From: Neurospora tetrasperma FGSC 2508
Lineage: Eukaryota > Ascomycota > Sordariomycetes > Sordariales > Sordariaceae
NCBI RefSeq assembly: GCF_000213175.1
Contig: NW_009799101.1
Coordinates: 4,783,470 to 4,847,469, forward strand
DNA: 64,000 nucleotides
Direction: 5' to 3'
The position numbers and the translations under genes were made by a program. This document shows positions 1 through 11,009 of this stretch, piece by piece (positions within the stretch are counted from its first letter, which is position 1; the number at the start of each line of letters is the position of its first letter). Below the pieces are notes generated by a model. That model made no database searches. It was not told where the DNA came from and was given only the letters and a program-made list of their open reading frames with translations.

Positions 1-2
1 AG

Positions 3-146
3 AAGCCCGGCCCACCACGGCGCTTGCGCATATGGAAGGGTGCCCAAATGAAGGACTTGTTGCTGTCGGACCACGAAGAGGACGACATGCCAGTTGATGG
101 AACCCAGGGAAAGCCGCTGAGACGATCAAATCGTCTGCGCAAATGA
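3..146 (+). CDS. C-terminal end of an unrecognised protein (partial at window edge)
   Basis: An open frame enters from the left edge and ends at TGA 144-146, giving about 47 residues. The composition looks like real protein: an acidic stretch (SDHEEDDMPVDG) followed by a basic tail ending RRSNRLRK, as in the tails of nuclear proteins. I do not recognise the family. The other two frames close earlier and look random. The gene body lies outside the window, so a chance open frame cannot be excluded. Confidence 0.35.
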   Translation, partial: KPGPPRRLRIWKGAQMKDLLLSDHEEDDMPVDGTQGKPLRRSNRLRK

Positions 147-667
147 GGAATCAACGGCACAGGAGAGGGATGAAGGAACAGGATGGGGTGGATAAGCGAC
201 CACGGCGCTGGCAATTGCAACAGCGATTCGTGGGATTGGTCTAATGGCGCAGTGGCGGGAGTGAGGGCCCCAAAACTGTGCCATGGGCCACCCCGAGGGT
301 ACCCCTCCTCTGCCTGGAAAGCGATCGCAAAAGAAAAGGCCATGGGTTCGAACCACATTGAGGTCACAATTTTTCCTCGATTCTGAGGGCAGAATCCTCA
401 ATGACGGGGGGGGGGTAATGTCATGGCCCAGTCCCGCTGACCCATGCCGATGCCTGGTGCGCTGCACGACCGCCTGGATGCAAGCGATTTGATTGGTTGT
501 AGATTAGATAAGGAGAGTGGTCTGAGCACCCGGGTCTGGAGGCATATCTTCCAGCCCAGCTGCTCACACAACTCTTCCCTTTTGTTTTACTCTTTAGTCG
601 TAAATTCTATGTTGAACGTCAACAACGCTGCAGCCCTGCCTCGCCCGTTACGTGCCTTCACAGTATA
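147..667. other. Intergenic, GC-normal DNA before the AT-rich block
   Basis: No convincing gene. A tRNA-like pair of internal promoter motifs is present: an A-box-like TGGTCTAATGG near 237-247 and a B-box-like GGTTCGAACC near 344-354, followed by a short T run. Acceptor and T stems do not pair properly, so at best this is a decayed tRNA or tRNA-derived fragment. Base composition changes sharply at about 668. Confidence 0.4.
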
Positions 668-1789
668 GGCGTACCCCTTCTACCCTTATACCTATATTAT
701 AATAAGAATCTTCTCTAGTAACTAAATTTAATAATTTTTATTCAGTTAGAGAAATTCTTATTATAAACTAAAGCCCAATAGTTAATTAATTAATAATAGA
801 AATATAAATTAATCCTACCTCTTATAATTTTATAGTAAACTCCTTAATTTATTCTATTTACTATATAGAATATAATTTAGAAAAGCTTCCTAAATATAAT
901 TCTAATAACCTTTTACTAAATATAATAGACTTTAAAGAAAGATTCAATCCAACTATTTATTTAAAATTGAAAGGATTTAATTAGATTTTTAGAATATCCT
1001 AGGATAATTGTATTAAATTAACGAATAACTATCTTCTCGTAAATAGCGCTATAGAGAAAAATTTAATTTATAAAAGTAAAAGGGGCTATAGGAGAAATAA
1101 GGGTAATAGAGGAATAAATTAACTATATATATATAGTAGTAGATTTATTTAGGGGGCCTATTGTAAATTTAAAGGGAAAATTTAATTTAGGGAGTAGGAA
1201 GCTTTGAGGGTATATATACTAATTTTTATAATGAATTTTTTTTTATTTATTCGGTAGGGTATATAAATTAGGGATACGCCTATATAATTAATAGATACCA
1301 ATTATTAATATTAATGGAAGATGGAATATAAAAAGATCTATTTAATAAAATAATAGATTAATAGATAAAGATATAAAAGGTAGGGATAGTAAGGGAGAGT
1401 AAAGGAGAAAAATAAAAGATTAATAATAATTAAAAAGATAATAAGAAATTATTATAATAATTATTATACTAATTTATTAATTTAATTATATATTTTTATT
1501 TAAAAGGACTATCTTTAGTAGTATTTAATTATTCGCTTCTATTCGTTTAAAGTATTACATAATTATTTAACCCCTTTGAAAGGGATTTCGTTCTTTTTTT
1601 TTACTATTATTCTAAATAAAATATTTATTAAAGAAATTAATAATTATTCCCATTCCTTCTTTAAAGAAAAGCCTTTAAGTCCTACGATAAATAGAGATCC
1701 TCAATAAGCCTACCCAATTCAGTGCCTCCCACCTCGACTATGCAAAAGGTTAGAAAGATTACCTCTAGCCCTACTCTAATTAGACTACT

Positions 1790-3150
1790 GGTTGGAACTA
1801 AATAATAGTTCCTATACGGTATACTAATTGTGGTAGTAGTATTATTGTTGTGGTTTTTCTTACTATTTTAGTATACCGACGAATAGCAGCTTCCTATCGT
1901 TATACGAACTATTCCTATTAGTATAGTAGCTAATAATATTAATAGTTCTATATTATATTCGTTGCTTCGGTTGTTTATTTTAAAAATTAGTATTGTATTA
2001 TTAGATTTGAGCTTTAATAATTTAGCGTCTTTGTAGTTAAGGCTTTATTATTTATATTATTTAATTATAAACAAAAAATTAATAATTAGTTTTAAAATAA
2101 TATATTACTTGGATTAGCAATTGAAGTAGGCATTTCTAGATTATAATAATGTCTTCTTTGGTAGTAGGAGTATTCTTTTAATAAGGGATTTCTATTAATT
2201 GTCTCCTATAATAGAAAAGTCTTTAATTAATATATGGCCGGATACGTAGCTATTACCTGAAGATATAGTAGGAAAGTTAGTATACTATTTATTCGATTAG
2301 TTTATCGGATTTAAATAAATTATCCGATAGGGTAGTAATAAATAGGCGGTATTTCGAGATATATTTAAGGGTTTATAGTATTCGTAGCTTATTCGGGCGT
2401 AGTACGAGCTCTTATTTATACAGGTAAATACTAAATTATAGTAGGAAGGGTATAATTTTAGTATTTTTAAGGACGTATTGTATATATATTTAATTAATAA
2501 TCAAGTTAGGGAGTATAATTAAAACTATTTTGACCGATTTAGGGCCCCGGTTATTTAAGTATATATAGATTATACTAGTATTAGAACTATTGAAGTAGAA
2601 TTTATTTATACTAGTAACCTTTATAAGTAATTGCCCCTAATTATTAGCGCTAAAATTATATTAATTAAAAATATTTAGACTAAGAAGGGCTTAGTTAATA
2701 GTATTATTGGTACTATTTACGATATTGCTTGGCGTTATAGTGATTAGCTTCGGGAAGTCCCGCTTTATACCCTATTACTACGTTTCCCTAATTATATTAA
2801 CCTTCCCTATTTTGAATAGGAAGGCTTTAATACCGATATTGTACTTATCTTTTAATTTATTTAGGAATTTATAAGGGGGGCTACTTTTTGTACGAGGAAG
2901 TAATTTCTTATTACGGTTATTTATACTATTACAGTATATAAGTTCTAAGGTATAATTATTAACGCTACTATTTTGGATATATTGAAAAAGGATTTTGCGC
3001 CCGGCCTAATATATATTGTTATTTTAAGGGTTAAAACGCTATAAGGTATAATATTTAACTATCCTTTTAGTATTAATGCTATACGGGCGAAGAGTAGTAA
3101 AGCCCAGTTTGAACGCTATACTGACGTTGTTCGTAGGCGGCTTTAGTAAA
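1790..3150 (+). mobile_element. RIP-degraded PIF1-like helicase, probably Helitron-derived
   Basis: One forward frame (codons starting at positions divisible by 3) keeps readable PIF1-family helicase signatures over about 1.2 kb: AANNINSS near 1929 (from G-x-AAxNIxGxT), RDFYxLSPIIEKS near 2184 (from GDFxQLPPV), KKGLVNSIIGTIYDIAW near 2682, and KKDFAPGLIYIVILRVKTL near 2985 (from the terminal DFAPGLxYVAxSRVKTL motif). All four lie in the same frame, so damage is by point mutation without indels. In-frame TAG/TAA codons sit where CAG/CAA or similar would fit, as RIP produces. The nucleotide-binding motif I lies upstream and is poorly legible. This helicase type is typical of Helitron Rep-helicases; I see no Rep domain or element ends, so the Helitron assignment is inference. 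Confidence 0.72.
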
Positions 3151-3440
3151 TATTACTTCCTATATTAGCACTGGTAATATAATTCTACTACGGATTCTAT
3201 GTATTTCGGCTGTATTTAAGAGATTTCGATAGTATATAGTCGATACGCGTTCCCGCACGGACGTTACCCTTTTTTTACTTCCCGTTTCTTTATATTCATA
3301 AGACGACCGTCTTTTTATTTTATATATCGCCTTATCTCTTCTAAAATAAATAGTACTTTTATTTTTAGTAATGTTATTTGTTATTAGTAGTAGTATTGCT
3401 ATATTAATACTATCCTTACTAATCTTCTCCCTATTATTAC

Positions 3441-3610
3441 TATAGTGCGAATTAATTACCGAAGCGCTTTTATAAAAATATTTAATAGTCCTACCGCTGG
3501 CTGGTCCTATTAATACTATAGTCCGAATTAATTGCCGATAGTGCTTTTATAAGAATATCTAATAGTCTAGCCGCTGGCCGGTTACTATTACTATTATAGT
3601 GCGAATTAAT
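3441..3610. repeat. Tandem repeat, unit about 77 bp, just over two copies
   Basis: Units start with TATAGTGCGAATTAATT-like sequence at 3441, 3517 and 3595 (the last is partial), giving spacings of 76 and 78 bp. Shared landmarks include GTGCTTTTATAA and CCGCTGGCCGG. It lies just past the helicase relic and may belong to the same element. Confidence 0.8.
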
Positions 3611-3646
3611 TGCTAATTTATTAGAGTAATACTAATAGTTTGGATG

Positions 3647-3860
3647 AAGGCTAAGATTGCCGAATATTTTACGCCTAATAAAGTAATAATTTTAAGTATA
3701 GTTTAGAAAGGTTAAGATTACCTATTCAGGATACTTTACGCTTAACGAAGTAGTAACTATAGGTATAGCCCAAATGAAGGCTAAGATCGTCAAATACTTT
3801 ATGCTTAATAAAGTAGTAACTATAGGCATAGCCTAAATAAAGACTAAGATCGCCGATTTA
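3647..3860. repeat. Tandem repeat, unit about 61-69 bp, about 3.3 copies
   Basis: Units beginning AAGGCTAAGAT-like occur at 3647, 3708, 3777 and 3840 (partial). Each full unit carries ACTTTACGCTTAA-like and AAAGTAGTAACTATAGG-like blocks. Units differ from each other mostly by C/T and G/A changes, as expected if RIP acted after the array formed. Confidence 0.8.
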
Positions 3861-4889
3861 TTCGAATAAGAGACGTAGGTACGTTATAGAGCTAATATAT
3901 AGCTATGTCCTTAATTCCCTAGTATATATACCCTTATTATATAAGCGGTGGTAGGCTTCGCCTTAATTATAATAAGAGCCGGTCGTTCCTATACCTCCCC
4001 GATGCGAATGGCGTACTAGTAATATAAAATTACTAGTATACGAAGCGGCGATTGCCTGGAAGTCTACCGAAGATAGGCCGGACGATCCCGAGTAAGAATT
4101 TCTTATTATTAAAAATACGTACTATATTCCTTAGGAGGTATTGACCTTCTACGCTTCGTTATTAATTATTATTTATCCGGTTAAACCGTTGAAAATATAT
4201 TTATTGGGATTAGATTGTTTAGAAGTCTATTGGGAGTAGGCTAGTAATTGCCTAAAAGTTTATTGGGATTGGGTAGTTGTATTTCGGTACTTTCTCTCTC
4301 CTTTCGAAAGGGAGGTTCTATACTGGGAAAAGAATAAGAGGAGGCTTTAATTACGGAGTTTTTATTATTATTAATTATAGCGAAAGGTTGTAACGAGGCG
4401 GAATTCCGTTTATATTATTAGTAGAGGGTCTTTAATAAATTTAAACGGTTATTTTTATATAATATATTAGAGGGTAAATTAATAGATAAAAAGTCGATCG
4501 ATAGGTGGAAGGTCGACCGGTTTAGGTGCAAAGTTCTTTTTACGGTAGTATATTTAATATATTCGAATATATATAGATAATTCGATTGTATGTATTCGAT
4601 TTGGCGGTCTACGTAGTAGAGATAAGTAATCCTTAAATTTATTATTTAATTTTTATTACTATTACAACCTGCCTGGTGAATATTATTTGTATAATTATTT
4701 GCCTGCCCGCCTACCCGTGCCTTCGCTAGCTATTAATTTTATATATTATTTAAAATTATTTTACTCCCCTCTTCTTTTTTCTTTTCTTTCTTAAATTATA
4801 CTATATATAATTATATAAGTAACTACTAGTATTATAACCATTTATTCCCTTTCGTTTTACTAATTTAACTAATAATTTTTATATAAATA

Positions 4890-6060
4890 TAATATCTTTT
4901 AATATATCTTTCCCTACTAGTTCTTCTAAATTTACATTTAATTTAGCCTAGCTACCTATTTCCGAGACCCCTACCCGCCCTTTTAAATTCGCTACATTCA
5001 TTAACCGCCGCCGCTACTATAAAAATATTTCCCTTAGTACCCTAATCGCTACTTCTAGTCGCCCGTCTTAATTACTTTAGTATCCTACTAATAAATTCCT
5101 CCCCCGCTATACTAAGTTATTGGAGAAGGAGAAGGCCGAGGAGTTTATAGTTATTCTTCCCTTTGTAAAGAAAAGGAAGATTGTGAGTTCTCTTTTTTTT
5201 TTTTTTCCTTTCCTATTTAATTATAATACTTATTATTATATTTATTAGGATAATAATAATAAGGATAAAGATAATAGTAATAGTAGTAGCCTTCTGTACA
5301 GTTATTCGTATAATGCTCTATGTTAATATTGTATATAGAATAGGTACTATTATATTAAATTTAAGATAGGTAGAGGAAAGAAGTGTTATATTTGTATTTA
5401 AAAAAAGGTTAATTGCAACTTTAGATATCCTAAAATATATATAGTATATTAGGCACTATAGGAGATTAGAAATATTAGCGATAATAATACTATATATAAG
5501 TATTATAATAATATTTTCAATGCTATTAGCTTTATAGTTCGCTTAGAGAAGGTTGGCATTATCCCCCTATAAGTTTTTTTTTTTTTTTTCTTTTTTTCTT
5601 TCCTTTTTTGCGTTTTCTTTTTAGTAATAATAGTTTATATAATATTATAATAGCTTTATCGACTTTATTTTCGGGCGTAAGACTCTTATTGTCCTTTATA
5701 TTTGCGATGGTAAAGTTCATTATTTTACTTCTCCTATCCCCGGCCCTGTCCTTTTGGCTTTCGAGATTTTTACTACCCTTCTAGCCCTTGCCCCTCTAGC
5801 CTTCGCCCATTAAGAAAACCTCCCTTCCGGTTACTTTCTCCCTACTCCCCCTCCCCCTTTTGCTAATTATATTATCCCTCTGGCCCTCCCTATTTCTATT
5901 CCGGCCTTCTTTATTTTTACCCTAGCCTTAGTTGGTTACCCTAATTGGTCCGTTATTGAAGTTCGTTTTATAGCATTAGAGAAGGATATAAAATATTATT
6001 TTGAGGTGTTAAGGTAATTCTAAGAGTAAGAGAAGAAGAAGAAGGAGTTGGATACTACTA
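4890..6060 (+). pseudogene. Second RIP-ruined coding gene with one visible intron
   Basis: Readable stretches in forward frames suggest a dead protein gene: KLLEKEKAEEFIVILPF then KKRKI just before a donor GTGAGT near 5179, a T-rich intron to TTATTAG near 5250, then an Asn/Asp/Lys-rich segment and a Cys-bearing piece containing KFKIGRGKKCYICI. A Pro/Ser/Ala-rich stretch (about 5740-5930) and a lysine-rich end follow. Spacing of the remaining Cys resembles small zinc-binding fungal proteins of unknown role that sit in or near transposons, but I cannot name the family. It may be cargo of the same element as the helicase or an unrelated gene. Confidence 0.45.
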
Positions 6061-7762
6061 TTATTAGTAATTTGAATGTTCTTCGGCCTTTCGGCCCTTA
6101 TTTATTCAAGTAGTTTAACTGACCTTTTTGAAGAGGATAAGAAGGATAATGATAATAAAGATAATAAAAATGAAAATAAAGATATTTGTTTAATTATTAG
6201 TATATTAATAATACCCTATCTTTGCTTTTCTTTTTTTTCGTTTTCGGGTATAAATACTAATATTTACTATTTTACTTTCAACTCGTTTATATCTATGGAT
6301 ATCTTAATTTGTGCTATAAATAAATTTTGGTGTTATATGTAATTGTATACTTCTTAATTTTTATGTCTTTGGTTATTAGTAATTATTAGTTATCTATATT
6401 AACTTTAAATAATTTGAAGATTTCAATGGACGGGTTGTTGGCTGGAATTGAGTAGGTTATTTATCCTTAGAGCTATATTAGTCAGTATATTTCTAGAAGT
6501 ATGTAGTTTGGTATATTATTTCGAATGAATAGGGAAATTGGAGAGATTCGTAGTATTTATTCTTTTTTTTTATAAATAAGTTTATTTTTATTTAGTATAG
6601 TTATTTTAGTGTTAACCTATCCAATTGTACTCCGTTATTGCTTTAAAGCGACTAGGTCGTAGTGCTCTTCCTCTTCCTTTAATATATCCTTTAAGCGTTC
6701 CTCGAATTCCAAATTATTGTTTTTAAATATAATTAATATATTAGCGTTAGTAGTTGATAATAAGAGAAGGTATAGAAAATTGTAATTATATAATAGGGAA
6801 ATTACTAGAGTATAAGGTTAGTAAATGGGATAGATATTATTAATATAAGAAATATATAGTAGAATGTAGAATGGGATTGAATAAGTATTTTAATATTATA
6901 TTTAATATTATTATTTTTATTTATATTTTAATACTATTTCTAATATTACTACTCTTTTTTATATTTTAATACTACTCGTACTACTACCTCTAACGTTACT
7001 ACTCTTCTCATCGCTATAATTAATATTATTATTCTATTTACTATTGCTATTTCGTAGTAAATTCTACTATAGAAGCTATACTCCTGTAAGTTCTATTACC
7101 GGTCTTAGGTAACGACTAGCTATAATGGTTCTATAGTTTAGGTGGGGGTGAACTATACTTCTACCTATAGGACTGGTCCGGATTGGCCTCCCTTCTTAGA
7201 AATCTTCGATTCCTTGGATTCGATATTCGATTTTCTAGACCGCTCTTCGACCCTTTGGATTCGTATTTGGATGAGTGAAAAAAAAAAAAATTATTAATTC
7301 GAATATTACTGACTTTTAAATTTAATGACCCTACTAATTTAATTATAGAGTAATCCGATTAACTAACCGACCGACTGACTAATTAATTATACTTTAAGAT
7401 AAGATAGTTGTGTAACTTAAAATAAAGTGTTGTATTGTATTGTACTATAAGATTTAAGACTATAAGACCTAAGACTATAAAATTAAGCTAATAAGGAAGT
7501 AAGCGGAGGATAATTATCTAATTAAATTATATTAGGAGTAAATTACCTATAAAAGTCCAAATAGTATTAGTATATAGTTGAGTTCTAAATAGAATTGCTA
7601 GTAATATTCGTATTAGCGTGAAATTAAAGTGTATATAAATTTCGGACTATCCTTCGGATACTATAGACGGAAAGCTTTAAGTTTGGTTTTTATAAGTTAT
7701 TAGGGTGGGGTTTATTCTATAAGTCCTAACCTCTATTTTTTTTTTTTCTTTTTTTTAAAAAC

Positions 7763-8020
7763 TTAGAGGAATCTAGTATTGTACTTACTTAAAGAAATCT
7801 AGCATTGCACTTATATTAAACTGCTAAATTTTAAAGTTTTATTTAGAGGAATTTAGTATTGTATTTGTACTAGACCGTTAAATTTTGAAGTTTATTTAGA
7901 GGAATCTAGTATTATACTTATACTAGACCGCTAAATTTTGAAGTTTATTTAGAGGAATCCAGCATTGCACTCGCAGTAGGCCGCCAAAATGTTGGGCTTT
8001 TACTTAGAGTAATCCAGCTC
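7763..8020. repeat. 53 bp tandem repeat array spanning the RIP boundary
   Basis: Units starting TTAGAGGAAT occur at 7843, 7896 and 7949, with a longer variant at 7763 (80 bp, containing an extra partial unit) and a diverged one at 8004. Units at 7843 and 7896 are TA-rich, while the 7949 unit still carries CCAGCATTGCACTCGCAG with CA steps intact. The differences are the C to T changes RIP makes, so the array records where RIP stopped spreading. Confidence 0.85.
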
Positions 8021-8786
8021 TAGACTTCTAATAGCTGCGCTTCAGTAAATTCTGCCGGGCTACCCGGAAGACGATGTTTACTGGCTCAGAATCACCTGAA
8101 TCACCCAGAGCACCCCTCACTACCTTCTATATTTTACTGGGTTTACTCCCTGTCACCCCCCTTGTCATCTCCCTGTCAAAATCCCATGTAAGTATCGAGC
8201 TAACGAACTTTCCAGGGGTGATGTGTAAGGCTCTGAAGTCAAGCATGTCAACAGCTCAAGGCGCCCAGTAGCACCACGCCATGAAGGTGTGTTCTTAGAG
8301 CGGATCAGTTGTGGTATGATCTGCATGTTGCACTGGATATGGAGCTCATTTGTCATCACTTCTGTTGTCTTGCGGCTGAAAGTGAAAAGATCTAGATGTG
8401 TAGATACTCGTTGGGGAGGTCTTCTTCACAACTAGGTACCTAGCATTGACTGCTTTGTCCTTGCGGGACATGTACATGTTGGAAAGCGACGCAATGAAGT
8501 CAATGAAGCTGCCTCTGAGCTCAGCTAGAGTACATTGGTTTGCTCCTGGGGAAGTGGAATTGACCAGATCTGGTTCCTGTCCTATTTATGATCTCGTGAT
8601 GCCCTCAGTCACTTCCTTTGTGTCAGTCCCTTTTTTTATGTCCCACAAACAGAAATCACTGCATCACTTTGCAATTCGAATTCGCCGTCAATTTCAGATC
8701 ATTACAGCCAAATTTCTCCGCCAGGGCAATCTTAATCCTTGTTACTTCTATTGTTACTGCCTTCATTCCTTCACACCTTCCGTCGA
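8021..8786. other. Intergenic, upstream of the membrane-protein gene
   Basis: Normal base composition returns here. No gene seen. The sequence just before the chosen start codon is C/T-rich, as in many fungal leaders. Confidence 0.5.
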
Positions 8787-11009
8787 ATGGTGGCAGCCAT
8801 GACTTCCCGCTCGTCATGTGCAGCTTTCTCCTTCACCCTTTCCCTCATCTTATGGCACTGTGTCCTTATCAGTGCTGAAGACACAACCGCCCCGCTACCG
8901 GCATCCACACTCCTCCCTCATAGCAATCAGCAGGCCACGGTGGGGTGGGTGAACAATCCCAAAAGGAGAGGAACCTTGACCATCATCATCGACTGTTTGA
9001 CGACAATCTTTGCCTGCACCTGGACCGTCTTGCACCTCAATATTCCTGCTATAGAGGATTCCCCCACGACACGCATTCTACGCAAACTGAAATGGATGGC
9101 CATTGCGATTGTATTTCCTCAAATCATCTTCGTCAAAGCCGTCTGCGAACTGCGATTTGCGTTATTCACACTGCATATGATGTACCGAAGCGTTAAAGAG
9201 TCGCCGGAGAAATTCGAAACAGAGCCGACAAAGGTGTATGGCAATGGGCGTTTAGTTTCGGTTACTCAGATATGGACCGTCGAGTTTGGGCTACTGAAAA
9301 TATGGCTCTACAAACTACTACTGCGACAATGGCCATCAGTGGAATCAACAGCTAAATCGACTCATCCGGAAGAATGGTACTACTTACCAGGTCCATTTTT
9401 TGCTTCAAAACAAGTTCAAAAATGGACACTCACTCATGCATACTACGTCAACATGGGTGGGATAGTCGCCCAGAAGCAGAACCTAGGCGTACGAGAGACT
9501 CCAAAGGGGGAGGCATTACAGCCGGTGATCGACTATTCAGTTGTACGAGGCGACCATTTCGCAGATGCAGATTTAGAAGCATGGAGTTCCGGCCACCCAC
9601 TTCAACAACTTCGACTATCAGTGAAGGACATCAAAGATAAAAGCAAAGCGGACTGGATCGTCAAGACAATTGCTATCATTCAAATTGGACGACTCATTTT
9701 GGACCTCATTACACGCAGTTCAGGTGGCCAACCCGTTACACAACTTGAAGTTGCAACAGCATCTCTCGCAGTTTTTGCCATAGTCACACACCTAGTCACT
9801 TGGTGGAAGCCTAAAGACATCACACAGCCAACAGCAATTCCTCATGCGGTGGATAAAGAAAGTCTGGTTGAGCGCATAACCGAGCCATTCTTCGCCCCAC
9901 GCTTGTGGTCCTTTAGCTCCCGTCCTCGGCACCGTTATGCAGACATCAGGTCCCCATTCAATCGGATAGCAAACGATGAGCTGTGGATGGACAAAAGCAA
10001 CCCTTTATGGGCATGGTCACTGATGGTAGGATCTTGCATTGTGTTCGGAGGCATCCATTGCATAGCTTGGTCGTTCCGGTTTCCGACGCGGGTGGAGCAA
10101 CTTGCCTGGCAAGCGGCTGCCTTGGTATCAACAATTCTACCCATGATTGCCTGGGCTGGACTATTTCTACCCTACCTGTACAGATCTCCGGGGCTCAAGA
10201 GAAAGCTTGCGGAAGCCGTGGCAGAAAAGGTTGACTCTTTTGGTCCCGAACTATTGAATGCCGACGACGATTGGTGGAACACTTTCACGACTGCAGTCAA
10301 CTCCAAAGAATGGAAAAAATGGGTTAAAAAGCTCGATAAATTCAAATACAAAGGAGACAAACAGAGGCTAAAGAAAGAGCTCCAAACCATTGGCAAGCTC
10401 CGAGGCCTGCTTCGGGACCTGTGGAGGAGCCAACAACAGGGTAGAAGCGGGGAACAAGAAAGGATCATCAGCACCATCTGGGACATTGAAAACGACTTGA
10501 AGGTGTCCGGGTCCACTACGTATGCTCTCAGAGATCAATACGAAACATGGATCAAAGGCCAAGACGCATTCCTGTACGGAACACTACCTGAAGATCCTGA
10601 GCTTAGCGCTCCATACAAGGCATGGGTCCAAGAGCAGGGTTTTAAACAAAAGATACCTCGCTGGGAGAAATGGGTCGAGATGCAGGCCGCAAAAGAGCAT
10701 GACAAACATGTACCGTGGGAATCTACGGGTGAGTATTATTTTCGATATCGCGAACCTGCCTCCGACCCGGGTTTGTTCAGATGGATCTTCCTACGTTGTG
10801 AAATCGACATGGGGACGAGCGGCGCGCAATACCGGAAGAAGTGGAGGAATTTTTACATTTTGGTCCAGAGTTTCAACATGGTCGCAGCAATCCTTTATAC
10901 GGCTGCTCGGCTCATAATCCTCGCCATCATGTTTTCCAGTCTTCGGGCGGCTCCAGACGGGGTGTACGACACTCCTGATTGGACCCGCTTCATGCCGAGC
11001 TTCTCATAG
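8787..11009 (+). CDS. Multi-pass membrane protein with signal peptide, function unknown
   Basis: Single-exon gene, about 740 residues from the chosen start (MVAAMTSRSS); an in-frame ATG at 8739 would add 16 residues. The N-terminus is a good signal peptide ending near LISA/ED. A conserved block follows, with GWVNNPKRRGT then a hydrophobic segment containing TTIFACTWTVLHLNIP. Further membrane segments lie roughly at residues 60-85, 100-125, 290-310, 320-340, 404-428, 436-462 and 690-720, with a charged Lys/Arg/Glu-rich loop at about 480-640. The TTIFACTWTVLHLN block marks a family common and often expanded in ascomycetes and basidiomycetes, to my knowledge without assigned function. Its position beside the RIP block could expose it to silencing, which is inference. 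Confidence 0.85.
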   Translation: MVAAMTSRSSCAAFSFTLSLILWHCVLISAEDTTAPLPASTLLPHSNQQATVGWVNNPKRRGTLTIIIDCLTTIFACTWTVLHLNIPAIEDSPTTRILRKLKWMAIAIVFPQIIFVKAVCELRFALFTLHMMYRSVKESPEKFETEPTKVYGNGRLVSVTQIWTVEFGLLKIWLYKLLLRQWPSVESTAKSTHPEEWYYLPGPFFASKQVQKWTLTHAYYVNMGGIVAQKQNLGVRETPKGEALQPVIDYSVVRGDHFADADLEAWSSGHPLQQLRLSVKDIKDKSKADWIVKTIAIIQIGRLILDLITRSSGGQPVTQLEVATASLAVFAIVTHLVTWWKPKDITQPTAIPHAVDKESLVERITEPFFAPRLWSFSSRPRHRYADIRSPFNRIANDELWMDKSNPLWAWSLMVGSCIVFGGIHCIAWSFRFPTRVEQLAWQAAALVSTILPMIAWAGLFLPYLYRSPGLKRKLAEAVAEKVDSFGPELLNADDDWWNTFTTAVNSKEWKKWVKKLDKFKYKGDKQRLKKELQTIGKLRGLLRDLWRSQQQGRSGEQERIISTIWDIENDLKVSGSTTYALRDQYETWIKGQDAFLYGTLPEDPELSAPYKAWVQEQGFKQKIPRWEKWVEMQAAKEHDKHVPWESTGEYYFRYREPASDPGLFRWIFLRCEIDMGTSGAQYRKKWRNFYILVQSFNMVAAILYTAARLIILAIMFSSLRAAPDGVYDTPDWTRFMPSFS

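Larger units (their letters stand above)
668..7975. repeat. AT-rich RIP-mutated heterochromatin-like block
   Basis: About 7.3 kb of very AT-rich sequence dominated by TA steps, with almost no CA or TG dinucleotides although CG is still common. That pattern (C to T at CpA, on either strand) is the known fingerprint of RIP in Neurospora and differs from ordinary CpG deamination. Only one short open frame over 200 nt survives. In Neurospora such blocks normally carry H3K9 and DNA methylation; that is family knowledge, not visible here. Within it I can still recognise a helicase relic, a second gene relic, two tandem arrays and part of a third. A roughly 60 bp island near 1690-1750 keeps normal CA/TG content. 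Confidence 0.93.

Noticed and set aside
6076-6342. 88-codon open frame in the RIP block
   Set aside because: Asn/Asp/Lys/Ile-rich low-complexity product of AT-rich DNA; no recognisable motif.
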